This document shows, piece after piece, positions 44,462 to 55,059 of a stretch of DNA of 64,000 nucleotides. A model generated the notes under the pieces. The model made no database searches and had not been told where the DNA came from. It worked only from the letters and a program-made list of their open reading frames with translations. The translations under genes were made by a program, and so were the position numbers. Origin of the DNA: Stropharia rugosoannulata (lineage: Eukaryota; Basidiomycota; Agaricomycetes; Agaricales; Strophariaceae); the NCBI GenBank assembly GCA_028532985.1, contig JANCIK010000006.1, positions 62,001 to 126,000 on the forward strand, written 5' to 3'. Within the stretch, counting starts at the first letter, position 1, and the number at the start of each line of letters is the position of its first letter.

Positions 44462-46800
44462 GGTTATAAAGCTGTCCTTTCTGTGTACAGACACCATGCT
44501 GATTTGACACTTAGCAGGAGCGCAGATGATAGAGCGTCTAACAGACGCAGCAAGAAGAGGAAGGTGGAGGCATGTGTAGAACAAGGGAAGGTTCATCCTC
44601 ACATACAAAGTAAGTGCCTCACCTTAACCCGCATTTTACTCCAATTCACATTCACCGAAGGATTAGCGTCAATCGACACTGTCTCTTATGCGGAGATAAC
44701 CGAGGTCGTAGCTATATTGGCGGGGTACGGACGTAAACCTTTCAGGCAAATAAACATAATCCTGACGCACTCACAGGATGATTCGAGCTGGCTATCAATA
44801 TAGGTACACATCGACCTGAACATCGCTGCGCATTGAATAGGATGGGGGACATGGCAGTAAAGATGAGCGTTGAATTTACATGATTTTCCACAGCACAGAA
44901 CAGGACTTACCAATCACCTTACTCTATGTTCTTCAGGGCAACACCTGCTTGACGCACGCGCAATGCCGTTCTTGAGGGTCGAGGGAGCAGGGTTATAGGT
45001 GATTGTCGTGGATCTAAATGAGATGAATTCGCATCGATAATGAAATGGCCAGGCCCAGAACGACGCCCTCCCGGACCGCATTTGCGGCGGTTTCGGACCG
45101 ATCTGAACCCGGGCCTTACTACCGTACAACGTCTGTGCACTATTTCTTGGATTTGACCTCTCTATTGCAGTCCAATTATTATACTCGTGATTTGCTCGCC
45201 ACAGGAGCTTGTAATGTATATTTACTTGCACCGCCATGCGCACTGTCATCCTCGTCGCCACGCTGACATTGGAGTGTTCTCGTGAAACATGGAAGTAGGA
45301 GGGGAAGGATGTAATATGGCGACGGACGGATTACCCGTGTATGTAATATCTGACCTACCTGAAACACTCATAATTTTGAGGGTTCGGGATATGGTCATTA
45401 TGGTTGAAGACTTTGCTTACTTGAGACTCAAGTATACTTATAGCTTACGTCGATGAAGTTGTAGTGTGCCGCTAACGTTGACGTTGAGTAGTCAAAGGCC
45501 TGACGTTTAAGTGAACCCTGCCCCTCTGAGCCAAGTATATAAATATACCGACAACCATGAAGATGTAGTTCAATCACGTATTGGACATGTAACAAACTGT
45601 AGTAAAAAATCCGCATAACTATATATCTTATCTTATATCAAGTTAGCCAGTACGTATCTAGGCACTATGTCACAATAACGAGGTTGGAACACTGCCGGCG
45701 CCGACCCATGTTTGCTGGCCAAAAATGTGCCATCAAACATGTATGGCTCCCAAAAAGGTGACAAAAGACCTCGGTGTTTCCTTAAATCGCAATGCCGATG
45801 CCTGTTAGCAGAGAAATGTATAACCTCTACGTTTTGAGCTGAGGATGGACTAGGTAAAAACGTGGATCAAATCAGAGAACATAAGGTGTCATCTATTGAA
45901 TTCCAATTAGACAGCACTGAAGATTCTCAAGCAGACATAGTTCGGGCTCAACGCAAGGTGTGCAGCCAGGAATGACACCAGCGAATATGAAATCACATAA
46001 CCAGTTACCGCTATACCAATGAAGGAAGAGCAACACTTCCATCCAGTCGAAGTGTAGGCATTGCCAGACTAGCCTATCAGATCAGGCAGGGTTTAAAGGG
46101 GGCATACAGAGGTAAACCGGCGGGACAGACGAAATATAACAAACCATAATGCAAATAAACCCACGCGCCTACAGGTCATAATGCAAGTGACTGGGATGCA
46201 GACATAACTAGATGGGTTCCAACAAGCAAAAGGAGGAATTATCCGACAAATCTTACAGTCTACCAATCAATCACTGCACATACATCTGTCTCAGGGACCT
46301 AAGGGACCTAAGGGGAGCCTACAGAGATAGAATAAAGAAGGGAAAAAGGGAATGAAGCCAGGCACAGGCGTAAGGAGACAGATGTCTCTCACCAATGGGA
46401 AATGGTATATCCGGAACAAGGCGAGTCCTAGAAAGGGGGCTGGTGAGCGGCCAGAAGTCTAGACCCGCAGTGCAAGACACGAAACAGCACGCACGTAGGG
46501 GAAACAGAGTCGATTCACAGCATAGCCAGCCGAGGTACGAGCAAGGCTGGATGAACGACGGGAGAGATGGGTGGGTGACATGCACATATACTGTGTATAT
46601 TGCACGGTAGGGCTTTTCGAAGACACAGGAAGGGGGACACAGCATTGCGGATAAAGACCAGGGCAAGCAAAAATATCAAGTCCCTGGAAGCCAGCGAGAA
46701 ACAGACACCGCAGGGAGGTGTCCGAAAGTGGCCCGAGGGCAAAGCTATCTAGAGCCAGACGATCAACAGAAGGCGCGCATACATATGGTACGTATTTTAT
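44462..46800 (+). repeat. Segmental duplication A, right copy, remainder
   Basis: Continues the inverted match to 3.96-6.15 kb. From about 46.26 kb it is R1 sequence shared also with 14.5-15.0 kb. Between 44.9 and 46.2 kb I see coding-like traces (for example an FLxVEGAG stretch near 44.96 kb on the minus strand) but no assembled gene. Confidence 0.75.
44483..44803 (+). CDS. Unrecognised protein segment Y (right copy)
   Basis: Exons of about 44483-44609 and 44661-44803, with a 51-nt intron (GTAAGT...CCGAAG) conserved in the left paralogue. It encodes a basic RRSKKRKVEA motif and ends SYAEITEVVAIL...THSQDD..WLSI. No ATG starts the frame, so it is probably a downstream exon set, perhaps of gene X. 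The copia element lies directly upstream. Confidence 0.4.
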   Translation: MYRHHADLTLSRSADDRASNRRSKKRKVEACVEQGKVHPHIQSKCLTLTRILLQFTFTEGLASIDTVSYAEITEVVAILAGYGRKPFRQINIILTHSQDDSSWLSI

Positions 46801-46924
46801 ACAACCTCCAGTGCGGGGAGACCCCACATCTTACCAGAAAAGTTTATTTGCACGGTTTTAATATGACTACAGTGCTTGTGTTTACTTTATGTTCCCAAAA
46901 TTGGGAGCATGTTGCATGGCTGAT

Positions 46925-47311
46925 TTAGAAGACAGAAACACTCTCCCAGTTGACCCTGATACATGGGGTTTAGATCTCCATTGACTGCTACAAGCACATG
47001 AATAAATGAACTTACCCAGTAGGGGCGGTAGCACATCCAGAGCCGGCGCTGCGTACCAACTGAGGACCATGGGTACAGGCGTCATGTCCACCGCCAGAGA
47101 TAAAAAAGTCAATCTGGTTTGGGACGCCAGAGTAGCTCATGGACTTGACCGATCCGCTTCCAAGCGTGAGACAGGTGTTGGGGTTAACAGTGTTGACACC
47201 AAGGTTATTGCCAGTGCAGTCTGCGCCCTCAAATAAGGTAACTTTTGCGGCCATTGAACCAGAAGCTGAGGCAAGAACGGCGGCGGAAACGAGGGCGACA
47301 TTGAAGAACAT
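46925..47311 (-). CDS. Small secreted four-cysteine protein, 108 aa (CP family, copy 4)
   Basis: Exon 1 is 47016-47311, exon 2 46925-46955, with the family intron in phase 2. Direct duplicate of 8937-9323. Signal peptide MFFNVALVSAAVLASASGS. The ATG at 47311 is chosen over one 12 codons upstream because the paralogue starts there. Motifs VTLFEGADCTG, YSGVPNQIDFFIS, AGSGCATAPTG and tail NWESVSVF. The only intact CP gene in B2. Extracellular; function unknown. Confidence 0.75.
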
Positions 47312-49056
47312 TGCAACAGGGTTTTGCAGCTGTGGGATGACCGACACAGTACATCAACACAGTTCTTATGAAAGAGGAACAGTGTATGAATGCATACCTA
47401 GTCGACACGGAGGAGGAGCTGGTTTACATCCTTGACGTGAACGCGACTTTATACTCTTTTTTGCATGAAAATGCTATGTAAAGCATTGTGATTAAAAGCA
47501 TGATCGCTGCTCAGTGGAGCTTGCGCTTACTTGTTTAAGCCCAGTGTTATTCTCGTTTTCCCAATGCAAATAAAGTAAAGAAGCAGTGGACTATGTTATA
47601 CTTGCAGTAGATATTTACAAACTGTCCCCGAGACCGTCGATGTATTATTTAAATTTGAAGAACACAACTCCGAGTTAATGCACATATAGCGCGTATATCA
47701 TCAATGCCCGATCAATGCGCCTGATGTTCTCCTTCAGCAGGACTGCTCAGGTGGGCTCACCACTGGGAATTTCCTCAGCTACGTAAAAATATATTGATAC
47801 AGTAAGTTCATCATCCTCACAGAGAATAGTTTATCCTTCGCTTTTTTGATGTGATAGTTTTCGTTGCTATGATATCCTTCGGTGTTAACTTGTGTTCGTA
47901 TGGCCATCTTTTGTTATTTGACTAATTCCAACCATGTGTCTACCTCGCAACCTTTTCGCAAGCACTTCATCAAATTCAAAATGTATCCTAAAGTAGCAGC
48001 ACTCCACACCATTCCCACTTAACTCCATTGAGATGTCAGTGTATTACATATACATGTACTCTATGTCTTTATTGCACCACGAAGTCTTAATAAATCCTTG
48101 ATGAAATAAACAAAATATCTATGTATATGTCCCTACTGGTAATTGTGAGTATATGGGATACTTGTCCCTATCTGATGCGGATAGATGTACAGCCGTATAT
48201 GTGACACCAAGACTGTCTTTGGACTACTTTGATCTCGGCACAACTTCTTACGTTGATTCGGTAACCATTAAATGAGCGCCTTTCCAAATGCACATGAGGA
48301 CATGTCTAAATAAAGCTTTAGAAATGACGCATCATCCCATAGTAGTCCATGGCCATTGCTCACTAAGCTGCACGAGTATTGCCATTGGAACAGTAATCTG
48401 TCACAGCCTACTTCCGATTCATGTTTAGGGCTAGAAAGCAAACAAGTGATGTTTACGACTTGATACCTAGGCAAAGTTTGGACCCAGACGCTCTACAGAG
48501 TTGCGCGTAGATCATGGTGTGTGGTTCGTGATTAATAAAATGCTGGCCATGGAATGTAATCTTGGTGGAGAGTAAAATATTCCCGCGACCCACTCACTCG
48601 GGTTATGCCAGAGTGGGCGCCTATATATACCCTGTCATTCAGCGGCGTAAGTGTAAATAGCCATTGTCAAGTCTATTTTTGATTGACGCTGTCCAATGAG
48701 TGCTGAGCGCTGAACGCTCATATTTATGTCCAACGTGCGCTCAATGGTAGAAATGTGCCATTCTCATTAAATAACAGGGCCAATATGGGTACTATAAGGA
48801 ATTTATAAAAGTCAGTCAGACCGGGTCTACAGAATAACGTTTTGCGAGTCTTCCTGGATAACCATGTATACTTTCACTCATACATTTTGGGTTAATATAC
48901 ATACTCAAATAGAATTATGAAGACTAGACCGATTAAGGCATTTATAAATCATCCTCTTCTCTGGGTTAACTAGGTGGGCAGAATATCATTTCCTCCTTGT
49001 GAGCAATGATTTGACTTGAATTTCTCATACGATATCTGCCGAGAGATTTGAACATA
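47312..49056. other. Divergent CP intergenic region in B2
   Basis: Counterpart of 9.32-10.6 kb, with the conserved GGGCGCCTATATATAC at about 48617. No gene. Confidence 0.45.
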
Positions 49057-49461
49057 ACGTACTTGGACGTCACCCTATTTTTTGCCTCTTCGCTTGCTTT
49101 CGCATTCGGTGCAAAGGCGGCCATAGTGACCTTTTTTGAGGGTGCAAACCGCACTGGAGTCTGGAACCGATCTTGGTTTCAGCAATATTGACCCCGGCCC
49201 CTGTCTCACGCTAGGCCCTGTTAATTCAGTCAATTCAATGAACTACTCCAATGTTCCCAGTCAGATCAAATTCTTTGTATCTTACCAAAGCCCAGACATC
49301 TGCAGCAGTGGCGCTCAGTTTGTACTGAGTGGCGGCTCTGGATGTGGTACTGCCCCACCTGGGTATGTCTCTATTCATTTATTCCAACACAGACTCAAAT
49401 ACTAACCTGACCTTGCTTTCAACACCGCAGATTCCACTGGCACAGGGTCTCTGTCTTTTAA
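49057..49461 (+). pseudogene. CP family pseudogene (counterpart of 10602-10998)
   Basis: Relative to the intact copy the start codon is ACG (49057). An insertion in the first Cys region (CGCACTGGAGTCTGGA...) shifts the frame. The rest, including the intron and the exon-2 tail HWHRVSVF with its stop, is preserved, which implies recent inactivation. Confidence 0.75.
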
Positions 49462-49628
49462 GTGGAAGCCCTTAGCTTGATATACTCAGGTCATATGTAT
49501 ACAATATTGCACAAATCCGCGTCTTTTAACAGCGTCCAATTATCATGATAAAAGTCATAGAATTGCAGTTGTGATACACAAATACTGAGACCATACGCCT
49601 TTCCATACATCAAACACACAAGATCTCT

Positions 49629-49978
49629 TCAAAATACGACAATACTCTTCCAAGTAAAGCTATAAATTAGTCAGCGCTACTCATAGACTCAGTCCAAAAT
49701 GACCTACCCAGAAGGTGCCGTTTGTCATCCAGCACCGGGGCCCTGGACTGGCCCTGGCCCATTACCGCAGGATTCATTTACGAAGAACTCAATGTTCATA
49801 GTGACGTTCGAGAAGCTGGCCGAGACTACTGATTTATACAAGCTTCCTCTGGGATTGTTACACTCCCTTCGTCGACGCCATTGCACTCCACCCCAGAAAA
49901 AAATGTTATGGTAGCGGACTGCGCCAGACTTGTAGAGGCTACAATGCCACCGGTGATAAACGCGATGCCAAGCAGCAT
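49629..49978 (-). pseudogene. CP family pseudogene (counterpart of 12590-12964)
   Basis: The signal peptide and first third are intact, but a 16-nt deletion after EEAC causes a frameshift and a stop. In addition the codon for the Cys in the GPGDRC region has become TGA. Exon 2 (FTWKSIVVF) is still intact. Two independent lesions. Confidence 0.75.
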
Positions 49979-50312
49979 AGTACTTCTGAGATATCCTCTG
50001 AGGTATGCATACATGAGCATAGCGTGAATGAAAGGTTAAGTGCATATACATTTAATGTAAAGAATGATCAAACTTACAGTGAAGATGGTGGCAAGCACCT
50101 GAGAAAGAACCTCTGAAATGGGTGGGTGTATTTGTTCGTGCTTTCTTACTCCTTTACACATCATAGCCTTATCACGAGTATTAATACATCCGCGAAGTGC
50201 GCGTACATGTACAAACAGCTCACCTCTTCGGCCACCTCTTGCCGAGGCATTCACAACTGTAAATCGTATGCATGCGTTCATTTTTTCAAAATCAAACCTT
50301 ATTTTTATATAG

Positions 50313-50620
50313 ATGCTGCTGTTCCTCCACTGCTCTGCTCAAACTCCGAAACACTCGGGAGATGTACTATTCAGTTATTTGGATATACCAGAGGGATTAT
50401 TTTACATCATGCGTCTTTGCGACACCGTCACCGGGATGACAATAATCATAGTGTACGTCCGGGACATCGGCAAGAAGCAGTACGCCTGCGCTCAGTCAGG
50501 AGCTTTCATAAATACAAGTGTAGTGCCGACTGCTCGGGCACGGGCCCCGTGAGGTGCTGTCAGCGTGGCAGTATCAACGACTTTGGGGCATGTACGACCA
50601 AGCTGGCACAGAAACTTTGA
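50313..50620 (+). pseudogene. Cysteine-rich secreted-type gene relic Z (copy 2)
   Basis: Here the 5' frame (MLLFLHCSAQTPKHSG...) is open through the TGA position of copy 1 and continues to YACAQSGAFINTSVVP. About 11 extra nucleotides (GCTCGGGCACGG region) then put the conserved CC...GSINDFGACTTKLA end in another frame. The two copies are thus broken at different places and together outline an ancestral reading frame. Confidence 0.3.
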
Positions 50621-51779
50621 AGTATAACCATTTGGCAGTTTGAATGACTACGGATGACGTCGGTGTAATTTAAATTGAGTCTAGGGAGGACATGGTAGGC
50701 CGATCTGAGGGACTGCATTAGATCCGCGGAACTCACTCTATGTTAAGTCGACCAGAACGACAGAAGGGGATGAAGATGTATTATGAAACGGGAGTTTGCG
50801 GCCTTAGAGAGAGCAAAATATGACCTAAGCAGGTTCATCCGGAAACAGAATGGAGAAAGTGAACAACACAGATCTCTTGAAAGCAAAATGGCGCTGACTA
50901 TCCACAGAATAACTGTACGTGGATCAGTGTACGGCGACTAGTCCTAGTCAACAGTGTGCCATAGACGAAATATAACTCTCAGTTAGACCAAGGCATATGC
51001 CGCATGTAACGCTGAGGCGTCACTGTTGTTCCGCGAAATGCGACATGAGTGACGACGGAAGACGACGGGCGATAGTATGTCAGAGAAATATATGACCTCT
51101 ATGTTTGAAGCTGGAGACGGACTGGGTAAAGACGTGCACTAAATCAGAACGCAAAACATACCACATATTGCATTGTACAACGTCGAGGCTCTAGACAACG
51201 TCTTGCGTAAGATAGAGTCCCAAGGCAAAGAATCAATACGATCCCCGCAGCCAGGCGTCTATCAAAGTCACTGAAGACACTACGAGCGGGTCTGTTAATT
51301 CAGTTCTTCCAACCCAGCCTCAGAGGAAGAGAAAGACACAGAGGAACTTGAGAAACATAGCCCTGCGACGAATATGACACAGTTACAACTTTGGGTGGGG
51401 GGCATCATGTTACTACTTCAGAAGTCAGGGATAAAGATACAAACCTCAGTCGAGGTCGGCAGGGTGTTCAAAACGACAAATATACATATAGTGTATAAAT
51501 CTTGCGGGAGGGTGAAGAGACGGAAGGGTGAATATTCCCAAGCAGACACAGACCGAACCCAACGCAAGGTGTGTGGTGAAGAATGACATCAGCGAGTATG
51601 GCATCACAAGATCAATTCTACGAGAAGACCATAGACCCGCTACACCAATGGGAGGAAGAGCAAAGCGACCATTCACTCAGGCTGTAGCCATCGCCAGAGT
51701 AGCCTATCAGATCAGGCAGGGGGTAATGGGGACATGCACTGGGGTAAACCGGTGGGAGAGAAGAAGTACAGAAAACCAT

Positions 51780-54425
51780 AATACAGAAAGACATGGGCGC
51801 TTACAGGTTATACCGCAAGTGAATGGTGAGAACCGCGCCAGGGACACATACGTAGCTAGATGGGTTTCAATGAGCAAAAGGAGGAATTAACAGACATACC
51901 TCACAGTTTACCGATAGACCACCGCGCATATATCTTGAGGTTGAGGTTGCGCAGAGGGCCTAATATGGATAAGATCAATACAACATGAAGGGAGCGACGA
52001 GCGCGGACGTAAGGGGATGGAGGTACAGTCCAAAAAGGGACAGATATGAGCAGACAAATGTGCATAGTGGCACGGCACTGACAGGGACAGTACATGGCAC
52101 TAGTTTTTAACACTGGAAGCCAAGTGGGTAGAAAGGAGGCACGATGAATGTGTGAGGTAGGCGAAACGACAGCGGACCCAACAGACCTAGATGCATGAAG
52201 TACAAACGTTCCAAGTGAGCGCGGTGCCACAATCGGATGTTAACTGCTGAGCGACAAACACAAACATAAGTAAGGAGAGAAAGACACTGCGGGGAGATGC
52301 CCGACGGTCGCCCGAGAGCAAAGCAAGCCCGAACATTATCTAGCGCCAGAAAATTTTGACATGAGAAGCAACGAGGAAGCAGAGGGCGCGCATACATATG
52401 GATGCCATATTGCCCCCAGCGTGGCAGATGGAACTTGGGTTGCGACCGACCAAACAATGGGTCAGACACGCAGAGAAGACAGCGCCGCAAGCCATATGAT
52501 GAGTACATAGTCCATATAGCACTTGTGCAGTAAAACATTATGCACTGAGCTTGGGCCTGAAAGGTCATACAAGGGGATGCATGCCGGGGACTATTAGGAA
52601 TGATTAATGAATGAAGGGGGGGGTATATATATCTTGAGGAATGGAAATCGCACAATATTACCAGAGATGAGGGAGTGGGCATATTGCGTTGCAGGGAACG
52701 AGGCCGCGCGGGCCGAAATGCTATGGACATGCGTATGTTGGAGCGGGGAGGGTGGCCAGGGATTGCTATGAAGGCGAGGGGCTGGAGAATTAAAGAATTA
52801 GATGGGTAGCGTGCGCTGGACGGAGTAACAATCTCGTACCGAAGCGGAAAGGCAATAACGATAGGAACTGAGGAAGGGGGGCGGAGTGCACTGGACCAAA
52901 CAACAAAGTCCAGGCGCATGCTATAGAGCCAGTTGCAGGTAAGGGGCTGGAGAAGCATTAGGTGGGTAGGTGGACGTAGACGGAGAAACAATCTCGCACC
53001 GAAGTAGAAAGGCGACGAAGAGATAGGGAGTGGAGCGGGTTTGTAAGTGTTATTACATTTACACGGGAGGAGCGCACCGGACTCAAACGACAAGGTACAG
53101 GCGGGGAAGATGGAAACGGCTTCGGGAACGCGGAGCACAATGAGGCAGGCACGGCTAGGAAGCAGTGGGTAAGGGGGAATGTATGCCTTGAGAAAGCAAA
53201 ACTCACAGCGTCACCACAGATGAGCCAGTGAGGCCTGGTGAGCAGGCAAATCCCTGGAGAAGGGACAGGGGCGAGGGACAATCGTAAGAGCTCCATTACA
53301 CGCATATAATCAGGCCTGGAGGGACAGGGTGATGAACGCGAGTGGGAGTAGGACCTAGGCTTACACGAGTACGTCGGGCGGAGTAACAACCTCATACCAA
53401 CCTGAAAGCGGCGAAGGACGGGTTACAGTGTTGCAACATCCAAACTGGCATGATGCCGCATGGAGCCGGGACCATCGAGCACGAAGGATATAGATAAGGC
53501 ACGGAAGGGGACCACGGAGCTTGCGTCGGGGAGGAGTGACTGAAGGAGAACTTGAGGAAGGACGGAGAGATACAACGTAATCGTAGAGTTTGTGTGTATT
53601 GGGTCCCGAAGACCCGGACGTCTTGACCTTGAAGCGAGTACAGCCAACATGAGAGTCCGCAATGGAGACACTGAATGTACGTGAGCCGCTACTAAGCTAA
53701 CAGTTGGGGAGCGACGAGGGCGGTGTGTGCAGAACATTTGTGTATGCACGGCGTTGATTGATGATATAGGAGTCCCTCCGGGGAGCAGCAAGAACGGGGA
53801 ATGGACCTCGCGAGGCAGAGAAGTTGACAGAGTAAGGGTGTACGAAGCTGGAGCGCAAAGGAAACGCTGCAGACCAAGTTGAGTCTACCCACCACCACCG
53901 ATAGAAGTCCCATCTATTCTTGTCCTCATCCACGACCTTGATACCTTGAAAACCTAGTCGTTGTATTCTTCGCTATCGTCGAGATGCAGACAATAAATCA
54001 AGGGAATCCGGCATTCAAGCAAGTGAAATGCAAAGTACGCAAGTAACCCACAAAACAAAATTTGTTGCGTTGAGCGACGCCGGCATGTCCCGGTACTGGC
54101 ATCATGCATCACGCCGATGACGGCATCCCATTCCATGCCAATACAACGTACCCATCGCCCTCGACGTGCTCCGCAAAAACAGTTTCTCTTCCATTTCAAA
54201 TAACTGAATTTCTGCAAAAAGTGTATGTATACTACCAATACCAAGTACATCTACATATGTGCGACCAACGTCAATCAGAAATCCCTAAAAGTAGGTAGCA
54301 TTGTTAATTCAACGATAATGATCGCGACCTCGTAGTACTTAGAATGAATCAACTCGCGCTGTGCGTACAAGCCAGTGCCCATTTCCGAGCTCGCCGTCAC
54401 TCTCAATCCGCAGCAGAAACAAGCT
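51780..54425 (+). repeat. R1 large noncoding repeat, forward, ending at SP1 copy c
   Basis: The longest R1 copy. The module ...ACAATCTCGTACCGAAG occurs at least at 52.83, 52.99 and 53.39 kb, so the repeat is internally iterated. The R2 core is at 54040-54230. A 343-codon frame on the minus strand (52107-53138) is the longest R1 open frame, but the equivalent frames in other copies are interrupted and share no protein-level conservation, so I do not call it a gene. Confidence 0.6.
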
Positions 54426-54426
54426 C

Positions 54427-54434
54427 TATATAAA
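54427..54434 (+). promoter_or_regulatory. TATA box of SP1 copy c
   Basis: TATATAAA about 70 bp before the ATG at 54496, as in the other SP1 copies. Confidence 0.5.
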
Positions 54435-54495
54435 GGGAATATACCTATAAATACCATCCAATACACTAACTTCATCCATCACTACATCGCTCATT

Positions 54496-54724
54496 ATGTT
54501 CGCCTTCAAAGCCCTTCTTTCCACCGCTCTTGCCATCCTCAGTAAGTCTACCTACTCCTCCAGGTTCTCCTCGTCTCCTAATTTTATTTGTTGGTCAAGT
54601 GGTGACCTCGGCTGCGACCGCTGCTCCAGTGCAGGAACGCACAATATTCTGCCCTACAGATGTAAGCAACCACCTTCGCTTCAAAAAATTATGGCAGTCT
54701 GAGATTAGGCGTGCAACAGAATAA
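54496..54724 (+). CDS. Small secreted peptide, 44 aa (SP1 family, copy c)
   Basis: Exons 54496-54541, 54600-54661 and 54698-54724, the same model as the inverted copy at 2133-2361. Signal peptide MFAFKALLSTALAIL, then VTSAATAAP, mature VQERTIFCPTD and a short tail SEIRRATE before TAA. Beyond that stop the homology to the longer tail of the 27.7-kb copy continues, so the stop may be a truncation. One Cys in the mature peptide. Function unknown. Confidence 0.5.
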
Positions 54725-55059
54725 CCCATGCCACGGCGGTTTGAGCGGGCCCGTCGAGTAGGCCCGCTATACCTACTACTAGTGTGCAAGTGAAAATGAG
54801 AATAATGCGCCCACCCAATATATTCTAGCTTGTGTGCCGGGATAAGGTCCAACACGAGTGCCAACTTCTATAACTATAGACAAATTTTTGAGTACAACGC
54901 CACTTCACATACTGAACGATGACTCCGTAAGGGGTGAGATATGGTGCGGGTGTCCTATCACATACAAGACGCCGTAAGCTGTTACTAGTATAACACGCCG
55001 TACGTCAAATCAAATCACAATCCCACATCAGAATGTTGCCTAACAGCGCGTACAACCAC

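Larger units (their letters stand above)
46850..51730 (+). repeat. Segmental duplication B, right copy (B2)
   Basis: Direct duplicate of 8.85-14.47 kb with the same gene order. It lacks the extra 1.3-kb spacer duplication of B1. Three of its four gene copies are broken. Confidence 0.8.

Noticed and set aside
50126..50312. Longer 164-codon frame through the Z relic on the plus strand
   Set aside because: The upstream part is in a different frame from the segment conserved between the two copies, and it has no counterpart in block B1.
52107..53138. 343-codon open frame on the minus strand
   Set aside because: It lies on the pyrimidine-rich strand of an R1 repeat, where stop codons are rare by composition. 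The equivalent stretches in other R1 copies are interrupted or in other frames, and there is no domain or start context.
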